From NCBI GenBank assembly GCA_037389465.1, contig JAZARR010000213.1, forward strand, positions 4,756,501-4,820,500: a stretch of DNA of 64,000 nucleotides, in the 5' to 3' direction. The position numbers were made by a program, and so were the translations under genes. Below the pieces are notes generated by a model, which did not search any database, had not been told where the DNA came from, and worked only from the letters and a program-made list of their open reading frames with translations. Source of the stretch: Baylisascaris procyonis (Eukaryota; Nematoda; Chromadorea; Rhabditida; Ascarididae). This document shows, in pieces, positions 12,764 to 64,000 of this stretch; within the stretch, counting starts at the first letter, position 1, and every line of letters starts with the position of its first letter.

Positions 12764-13515
12764 ATGCAACAGATGATGGCAGCGATGCAGCAGCAACTGA
12801 CGGCTCTCTCAATCGGTACGTCGCAGACGACAGCCGCATCGATTATGGATCCGGCTGTCGACAACGCGATTGCAGCCTTCACATACGTTCCGGACGAAAA
12901 CGTCACTTTTGAAACGTGGTTCAAACGCTACGAGGACAACTTCAACGTCGACGCTCAGAAACTCGACGACGCAGGACGTGTGCGCTTCCTGTTGCGGAAA
13001 CTCGACGCAACAACCTATGAGAAGTACGCAAACTACATTCTCCCGAGGCAGCCACGCGACCTCAAATTCGACGAAACGATCAACATCCTCAAGGACATCT
13101 TCGGACCCAAGATATTGTTCTTCAGCGAGCGTTATCACTGTCTGAAGCTTGTCAGGAACCCGAGAGACGATATCACGACATACGTCAGCATCGTCAACCA
13201 GGAATGCGAGAAGTTTCGCCTGGGCGAACTCAACGCAGAGCAGTGCAAATGCCCCTCGTCTTCGTATGCGGACTCCAATCGCCAGCAGATGCCGAGTACC
13301 GACTTCACTTGCTCAACAGTATCGGTGCAAACGCCAGTGCAACGCTCAGGGGCCTCATCGCGGAATACAGGCGGCTCGACAATCTCAAGCACGACAATAG
13401 GATGGTCGAGGATTCGAGCGCGATCCAGACGGTCAACATTGCGACAGCTCCAGGCAAGCCAAAGCGCTTCAAATGGAAGAAGGCAAAGAAGGCTTTCCCC
13501 ACACCAACTAATTAA
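12764..13515 (+). pseudogene. Retrotransposon gag, frameshifted, with pol missing
   Basis: The frame opening at 12764 encodes a Gln/Met-rich helix and then a gag-type segment (YVPDENVTFETWFKRYED, DDAGRVRFLLRKL, YILPRQPRDL), as in nematode gypsy-family gag proteins. Near 13250 the reading must shift frame, at a run of C after GCAAATG. It then continues with LVFVCGLQSPADAEYRL and a basic C terminus (PKRFKWKKAKKA), ending at TAA 13513-13515. No zinc knuckle, protease, reverse transcriptase or integrase follows, and no 3' LTR is seen downstream, so the element is truncated. The coding part is visibly more GC-rich than its flanks, as expected for inserted DNA. It is dead as an autonomous element. 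Confidence 0.82.
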
Positions 13516-14850
13516 TAGCGCGGGATTCTTCGCCACAAAAATCGTTTTTTGCATTTCTGTTTTCCTCGAGGAATTGCCACTGCCAGAAACCTATGCGATA
13601 GAATTATTTAGGAATGCAATAAAGTAAGAACAATTGAATTCACGTTGCTTGTCCAGAAGAGTTATATCTAAAAAGTTTATCTCAGAAAACGTTTAAATAA
13701 TGGAAACGGCTGACCACGCGGTGCTACCTCGCACCTAAAAGTGACAGCACAAAAAGAAAAAGCAAAAATAGCCACAAGAAACGACGCGTGGATAAAATTG
13801 CACGACAATCAGATAACAAGGCATTACTCGCATCTCATCCTCCCATCACTTTCCTAGATTCAGTTCGAAGCATTGCTCGCCGAGTAACTTGGAAAACCGC
13901 CTTCCCCTCTGCCATGGTGAATCAATTTTAAGCAAAAAACTAAACTACGATGTCGCCAGCATAGCAATAAATACTTTTTGTCAATAGACGTTGAGTAAAT
14001 CGCTCTAGTTTACCGATCAAGAAAGAAATATTCGAAGCAATTTTCAAGAGGACAATGAGTAAAAATAAAGCATTTTGCGTCGTAACGCATGGGGATAGTA
14101 ATGACTGGTTGCAAACACACTAACTTATATACCACATCAGATACAATGAACACGAATTAGTATTTTAACACCGTATATGACAAATAATGTAACTCACATG
14201 GCCATATGATCCAACCACATGAAACATTTCACAACATTCGAAACACCACTTTAAAAACGTATTTTTTAATTACTAATTAAACTATGTTGAACTTTCACGG
14301 TTGACGCTTAAGCATGCAATATAAGCAACGATCATAAAATATATTGGTGGAAATCACGGAGATCAGCTATCTGCTGAATTCAGATATTCCAACAGAGTGA
14401 TACTGGAGTGCAAGATTGCGGAACAGTCCAATAGAAGTGCGTAAGTGCGATAAAATTCCAGTTACATATCATTTGCTAAAACAGTATTCAAACAAATAAT
14501 GGAGAGAAAGGTCGGTGACAGAGAAAGTCAGGTATGACAAGGAATCCCACTTTTGGCAGCATCCCTCTCACTCATTCACTTCATTTTCGAATCTATTTCG
14601 AAATTTAAACTTAAAATTCAAAAGATCGGAAAATCATACAAATTTAAAATTGAAAGTGCTCAATAAAATTGTAAAAGATCCGCTGCGATCAAGCGTTCTT
14701 CACCTGAGGCAGCGTCTTGTGCAACATTCTAAGGAAAACTAACATGTAAATAGAGGAATTGCAAAAGCGAAACAACGGTAGAACTGCAATTTTTGAGCAC
14801 GGCGATGAAAATGTCAAAATTTTCAATGAAACGATAAAACCGCACGTCGA
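13516..14850. other. Region between the gag remnant and the mel-28 stop codon
   Basis: No supported gene. It should contain the mel-28 3' UTR (transcribed leftwards) and the decayed right side of the retroelement. I saw no clear minus-strand AATAAA close to the stop at 14851. Confidence 0.5.
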
Positions 14851-52315
<37,465 letters not shown>

Positions 52316-52784
52316 CTGAAAAACACAATGGCATTAGCTAAACTTAATACTCCACTCTTCTATATCCTTGTGATAATGCAAAGAAATGTATTTAAAACCG
52401 ATTTTATTAAATAATGATTTATTTGCCTCAAATATACACCTGCAAATACACCAATAATATCCCCTATAAAAAAGAGTGATAGAACGAAGATAACCGTTGT
52501 GTGATACCCAAAGCATATAATCTTATGTGGTTTCTAACAACGATATAGAATAGAGAATTTTCAACATCACAAATATGTCATCAAAACAGATTCGAATTTT
52601 AGATATGGGCAACGAGATGTAAGGAAGAGGAGAACAATGCAGCGAAAGAGTATTGTAAACGGAGGTAATCACAAGAATATTGCCCATCGAAGGAAAATGA
52701 GTGACATGAAATATTGAAAGAAACGACTCATGACAAGGCAAGTTTGGATCGTTCAAATGAACTAAATACGATGCATGAACTCAC

Positions 52785-54050
52785 TTCAAATTGCATACGA
52801 TCAGCGAGAAGGGCAATTACAAGCATTCGCAAAGACGGCGAATATGAGCATGAGAGAACAAAAGACTGATAAATGGGCGAACGATGACGTGGAATAGCCA
52901 TGTACGCTACCTTCAATGTGGTAGGTGTGGCAAGGCAAACTGGGAATCGGTAGGTTCTATGAGTTTGTCCAACTAGCTTCGGGGTTGAGGTTGGGGGGGG
53001 GGGAGGAGGTGGAGGAGGGCTCGCATCGAATACTAAAAATAAAACTAAACTCTCGCTGCGAACTCAAGATACCACGCATAGGCATAGTGGAATCAGAACC
53101 CGGTGACCATTACTAGCCTCACCGAACCCAAAATAGAGACAGCGTCTTCTGTGAGAACTAAAAAGGCTCTTGCGAATACCAATCATCACGAATAGAAGTT
53201 GTAAGGACACAATGAGTCTTTTCAGACATCTCAGCCATTTATTTTCACCCTGCAACGTTATCACTGCCTTGAGAGGACGTCTACATAGCATCCAGCAGCA
53301 AATTCTGCGTTACCTCGAGATGGTGTGCGGAGGGATTGTGACAGGAACTCATAGGTGTGCACATCATTGATGATGACGCTTGTCTGTGAAGTACAATCAA
53401 TCCACAGACATGCACAATCTCGCAATTTGGCTATGTTCTGCAACCATTGCCTTGCATTGACAGATGCTAAAAGAGGATCCATTCGCCTACGGTTGTTAGG
53501 ATCGAGAAGTTTATGTGAAAACAACGATAGCCAACCGCTCATAGAGTGATACAGACCATAAGACATGATTCCAAGATGAGTGAGGCAGATGGTCCTTCAA
53601 ATGAAATCTTTTTAATGCTTCAAAAAGAATTGCTAAATGTAGACGAAATCAGTGAAATTGCTCCACCACATTACGAATTGTCCCTTATATATCAAATTTT
53701 CATCGAGAATAAAGACCTTACAAGAGGGTAAAAAACTTCCTTTCATATGGAATATTTTCGAAGAAAAATAGAAAAAAACTCAATCACCGCAAATATTTTC
53801 AACGTGACTTTCAAATTCAACTCTTTATAGTGCAAGAAATGATGATTTCACTTCAATAACATTACATTTAAATATAAAGGAGTGTTCAGTGAGTCACATC
53901 GAAATTTGCATATTAAAAGACATTTAATGATGAGTGAAAAAGGGCCCACCTTCATCTGTAAGAAAACGTCCCTCAACGCGATCACGAGCCTTCCTTAATT
54001 CTCGATCATCAAACACTGTACCCACTTGTTTCACTTCACCTTCACTCATA
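52785..54050 (-). CDS. Probable 5' exons of mel-28, or a separate WD-like gene start
   Basis: Exon 53950-54050 follows a tttgcag acceptor. The ATG is at 54047-54049, one base in. It encodes MSEGEVKQVGTVFDDREL and then RKARDRVEGRFLTDE. Exons 53314-53466, 53123-53157 and 52785-52910 continue in phase (1-1, 1-0, 0-0). They give propeller-like strands such as CACLWIDCTSQTSVIIND and SYSPSLRMLVIALLADRM. A 24-base exon near 52456-52479 could connect to 52178-52315 (TGFYYTCRKGLFSIWRFG), but only if exon 52785-52910 uses an earlier donor (gtatgc). I do not recognise this N terminus in human ELYS, which reaches its propeller sooner. It may be a nematode-specific N terminus or the start of a different gene. 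Confidence 0.5.
53576..53727 (+). CDS. Candidate plus-strand first exon of unknown gene
   Basis: An ATG at 53576 directly follows an ag and opens a 50-codon frame (MSEADGPSNEIFLMLQKELL, later APPHYELSLIYQIFIENKDL). It ends at AGAGG before gtaaaa, phase 2. The composition looks coding and helical. The exon lies antisense inside the first intron of the minus-strand gene that starts at 54049. No homology was recognised and no following exon is certain. It could join 56962 onward or be a chance frame. Confidence 0.3.
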
Positions 54051-54257
54051 CTGCAAACATCACCAATAAACATAACAACCAACAAATCCATTGAAAAACA
54101 TGAAAACGATATCCACATATAATGGATTAGGAAATCCGTTAAATGAGATCTGCATTTAAAATTCACTCTGTAGAAAAGCAACGAATTGTGCAAACTGAGC
54201 AGTCGAATAGCTGTAGTAATGCAACAAGGTGGACATACCAACCGATGGGTTTGGAAG

Positions 54258-54362
54258 AACAATGAATTTGCATACAAACCGATGAAGGAAATGAATTTGC
54301 ATACCGATCGGTGGGTTAACTATGGACGGACAATGAATTTGCATACAAACCGATGGGTTAAT
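54258..54362. repeat. Minisatellite carrying three POU octamers
   Basis: The unit aatgaatttgcatac(aaa)ccgat recurs three times, with ATTTGCAT at 54266-54273, 54295-54302 and 54337-54344. ATTTGCAT is the classical octamer bound by POU/Oct factors (complement ATGCAAAT). The block lies 210-310 bases upstream of the minus-strand start at 54049, in promoter position. Binding is an inference. Confidence 0.7.
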
Positions 54363-54704
54363 TGCCGACTACATGGTTATTTCTGGAAGAATCATTGTAA
54401 AAAAACGCAGTAATGCTTAATTAAGCTATGTGATAGCAGTTAAAAAAAAAAGTAAATCAACGAAAAAAGACAGTTCTCGCAGTACCTATTGAAAGACCAA
54501 GCAGAAAGCTTAGCACACAAAGAATCTTTCAACATCGCCGAAAGTGAAACTGCATCGTTTCATATTTTGCAAAGGGGAAAATATACTCGACCGACCAGTT
54601 TCCGTAAGTTACGTCAATGAAATGGAAAGAAATAAAATAAAAATTATTACATTTTCAAATTAAATAAATAAGCAGAAGGGAAAAAAATTATTAAAATTTT
54701 TTAT

Positions 54705-54788
54705 ATTTCAACTAAAATTGAAAATTAAAATTTTCAGAGATTTCAACTAAAATTGAAAATTAAAATTTTCAGAGATTTCAAATAAAAG
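54705..54788. repeat. 35-bp direct tandem duplication
   Basis: Two exact copies of a 35-base AT-rich unit ending in ttttcagag (54705-54739 and 54740-54774), followed by a diverged partial third. No gene was identified around it. Confidence 0.9.
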
Positions 54789-54789
54789 A

Positions 54790-56950
54790 ATGTCAGAAAC
54801 CCATTAATGTCGGCGATATTCTTAGAACTTTTTACGGCAAAGTGCTAAAAAGTGAAAGATGGTCATTTTCCAACATATTTCCTGCAAAGAGCATTAAATT
54901 TCTATCATTGAGAGAAATCAGTTGGAGGCAGATAAAAAAGTGTAAGTTTTTGAAATAAATACAACCAATTACACACTACAGCCTAGAGCGAACATCCCAA
55001 CATTAAGCCAAGAAACCGAAAATACCCACATTTCTAAGAGAAAAATGTCTAAGCATTCGGTTGCCTTTGCAGCACTTGGCCAAAATTAGTGGGAAAGCAA
55101 ATCAATTAAAGCGCCCAAAATGCGCTTTTCACATATAAGCTCCTATTAAAAAACGGAAACAAGAAATACGAAAACATGTAACGACATGACATCATTGCAA
55201 TGACAAATGGACAATAAAAATGTCGCTCTATGGAACTTAAGTTTATATAAAACGCTCAGCTATCAATTGTCTAATATCCAAAAGGAAATAGTGAAATCGT
55301 TTTTAATTTTTGAATTTTATACGATAAAGACCAAATTTTAAAAGATTAAATCGCTTTTCAATGCAAAGACTTGCTTCAATATCAGACCATCTCCTGACTT
55401 ATACCCTCCCCCTCCCCCCCTGATTGCCAAGTGCTCTCTCATCACTAAACAGGTTGCAATTTACCTACACTTAAACGTAAATAATTTATACATGATATAG
55501 TGATGGTGTTGAACTTGAGAGCTATAAGTGGAATGACTCGAAAATATTCTGCAAAAAGGAGTAGTGCCCTTGCATTTTGGAAGATATAGTACCCCATATC
55601 GTTATAGTGAATATTTCTAGAAGATAAAACTGCATATATAATTACAAAAATGGGATATATTCAAATATAAAAGCAGAATGGACGAATGCAATCTGCAAGC
55701 AATTAAATACATCCCACTCGGGCAAACGACTCAATCACAATGAACAATGACGCATTTTGGTAGGGGTATTTATATGCAAATTAAATCACTGTGATCAACC
55801 GATCAGTGATCATCGCTCACATTCACCTAGATCGATCGAGTATTGTTGAGACAAAGTTTTGATCAACAAATGAAGTAAGAGACCTCTGATGACTAGTACT
55901 AGCATCAATCACTTCTCTCTCTTATACGATGTAAAGGTACTCATGCATATAAATTGTTAGACACATTAGAACCTCTAGGGGCACTGTTTTCTAATATTAC
56001 TGTGCATACAGTTGACTGATGCGGGAATGGAGGGAGAGCTGCAGCGAACATGATCTGCACCTGTTAATTATAATGTTGGGGGATTCTTTACAGTGGATCC
56101 TTTCACTTCAAAAATTTTGAGACATTCCAAAATTTAGCTTGTATTAGTAAATATTCCACTATTTTTGAAGCGTTTCCCATCATTTCCCACAACAAAACAA
56201 GAAACCCCAGGAACCCCTTTTTCTTTTTCCCTCCCCCATCCCGATCCCTGATCCACCCCACCCACCATCCATAATCCTCGCTGCTATCTCCTTAACTAGA
56301 TCATCCGCGTTATCAAAGTCATATATGCCCAACGATTTTGCGCATCTTCACGCAATTATTTGAGTTTCCCGCGTATTCCCTCAATCGCTTAAAGAAATAT
56401 GCGCTACATTTTACAACTGAAATATTATAAAAATTTTATCTAGTAAGTGGTCGTTGCGGATTTATTCGGTATTTTGGGATACTTATAACTGATTATTGGG
56501 TTGGATTGGTTTTAAATTTTGTTTTTTTTCGCACAAAAATTACTTTTTAATAGTTTTTTACTTTAATTACTTTAATTTTTAAAATTACTTTAATAAGCAA
56601 TCACCCAAATGTTCTTTTCTTCATAGTAAAAACTCTCGAATTCGGTTATTTCATTCAGTTGTTTTCTGATTCAATAGTAGTTTCTTATGCAAATTTTCCA
56701 ACTTTTCTCATAAAACAAAACGGAAATTCCTTTCCATTGATAAATTTCATCGGAATATTTTTCTTTGGGATGATTGATTACTAAAAAAAAAAAATTTTTG
56801 AGTCGAGAAAATTTCTCAATTGAGTGCTGAAAATATGCAAATTAAATGTCTAATCAATATCGAATATATTTTTCTCTATTGAATTTAAGTCGATAAAATT
56901 GAGTTTTTCCTTAAATATGGAAGAGTGAATATTCCAACTTTTCTGGTTAA
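54790..56950. other. Gene-poor AT-rich stretch
   Basis: No exon with supporting homology or good splice context was seen. Two C-rich tracts (near 55408-55420 and 56220-56265) stand out. It is presumed intergenic, or intronic if the 53576 exon is real. Confidence 0.5.
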
Positions 56951-56961
56951 AAATTTTTCAG

Positions 56962-57113
56962 CAGATCAGTTAATTGAAATGCTCAATATACATCTAAAGC
57001 CGATCAAAAAATGTACGAGAAATGCATTGTTTATGCTTTTTGAAAAATTGGAAAAGTGCCAATTTTCAGAATTTCATAAAAAAAAATTTTTCTCGGTGAA
57101 TAAAAAAAACTAG
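56962..57113 (+). CDS. Candidate helical exon, unknown
   Basis: After a tttttcag acceptor a 50-codon frame reads DQLIEMLNIHLKPIKKC, then ALFMLFEKLEKCQFSEF, and stops at TAG in an A-rich run. It has the look of a helical protein end. A short following segment, 57269-57314 (EKPIASSKSASEAIL), also has matching splice sites but a different phase. I do not recognise the protein. Low confidence, because there is no confirmed start. Confidence 0.25.
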
Positions 57114-57755
57114 CAATCCATAATTATTTGTTTGCAGCGCGCTTTCACTGAAAGCATTTTATAGACGTCTAATTATTATCAAATTTCAATGATCTATGGC
57201 GAATGTTGCGCTTTTATTTTTGAAAATTTTCCGTTGAAAATTTTTCTCAAAAATTTCATTTTTTTCAGAGAAAAACCGATAGCATCTTCTAAATCAGCAT
57301 CAGAAGCTATTCTGGTAAGGTTTAACTTTATTTCTGATTTCGATTGAAGACCTCTTTCATCGGGTCTAGATAGTAGTGCAGTGAATTATTGCATAAAATC
57401 GAAAAATCCCCCATAATAAGAACTTTTTCTTTATTTTTCTTCATTAATTGTGATCATTTTCTCTATATTTTTATCAGTTAATTTTTACTTCAAAGAAAAG
57501 TAAAGTCTCTTGACGAATATGATCAAAAAAACAGTTTTATACGCTTACTTCCGGTTGAATTCTCATCGAAAACTTCTAATCGAATGTTTAGAGCAGTGGC
57601 CATTTTTTTCAACAATTATATGGGAAGGAGCCTTTAAAATGCTCAAAGGCTTCTATTGAGGGACAGTTGATTACTTTTTATTGATTTCATAATTAAGCAA
57701 TGACGTATGTATTACTCTTTGATGATGCTGTCATAACGCTACGATTCTTTAAAGA

Positions 57756-63838
<6,083 letters not shown>

Positions 63839-63886
63839 TTACCTCTTGTGCTCTTATCTACATTTTTCTTTTGAATTAACAATGAA

Positions 63887-63892
63887 AATAAA
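63887..63892 (+). terminator. Poly(A) signal AATAAA of the DUF2358 gene
   Basis: AATAAA lies 49 bases after the TGA at 63836-63838, a normal distance for a short nematode 3' UTR, with T-rich sequence after it. Confidence 0.65.
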
Positions 63893-64000
63893 TTTGAATA
63901 TATCCGATTTTATGTTTCATCAATGCCATATATCGATACGGCTTTCCGATAGTTATTTCTATGATCTGTTCTTTTGGTTATTAATGGAATTGTTAGTGAA
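63893..64000. other. 3' flank to the window end
   Basis: No feature seen beyond the expected cleavage region. Confidence 0.5.

Noticed and set aside
12809..13554. Two long minus-strand frames over the gag region
   Set aside because: Shadows of the GC-richer gag coding strand, with no homology.

Overview
This is a eukaryotic, AT-rich nuclear window. It most likely comes from a nematode. The FIGL-1 AAA domain reads closely like the Caenorhabditis family member. Several candidate start codons sit 0-1 bases after a splice acceptor with no coding exon before them, as expected for spliced-leader trans-splicing. Introns run from about 0.3 to 1.5 kb and are full of (AT)n microsatellites. The species cannot be named from this sequence. 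Most genes are broken into short exons, so the models below were built by hand from protein similarity, splice sites and reading-phase continuity.

Layout. (1) 418-3392, plus: the last five coding exons of a fidgetin-like-1 AAA ATPase. The Walker A exon lies outside the window. (2) 5345-11637, plus: an eight-exon ZGPAT-type protein with a CCCH zinc finger, a Tudor-like segment, a G-patch and a C-terminal coiled coil. One exon boundary is unresolved, and one intron carries a tRNA-Gly-like relic. (3) 12251-13515: a truncated Ty3/gypsy retrotransposon made of an LTR and a frameshifted gag, with no pol. (4) About 14.85-54.05 kb, minus: one very large gene for the nucleoporin ELYS/MEL-28. From N to C terminus it has beta-propeller exons, an alpha-helical domain, a linker with paired PP1-docking motifs, one large acidic exon with (F/Y)EEQ repeats, and a long run of tiny phase 1-1 exons encoding Arg/Ser/Pro modules, one of them a canonical AT-hook. 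A second LTR of the same gypsy family sits in one of its introns. (5) 57756-63838, plus: a probable mitochondrial DUF2358 protein (C6orf136-like), with a poly(A) signal after it. Between the last two genes are a POU-octamer minisatellite, small duplications and two weak plus-strand coding candidates.

The genes do not form a pathway. FIGL-1 acts in chromosome and recombination biology, ZGPAT-type proteins in transcription or splicing, MEL-28/ELYS in post-mitotic nuclear pore assembly on chromatin, and the DUF2358 protein is uncharacterised. No CRISPR array, rRNA, intact tRNA or complete transposon was found.
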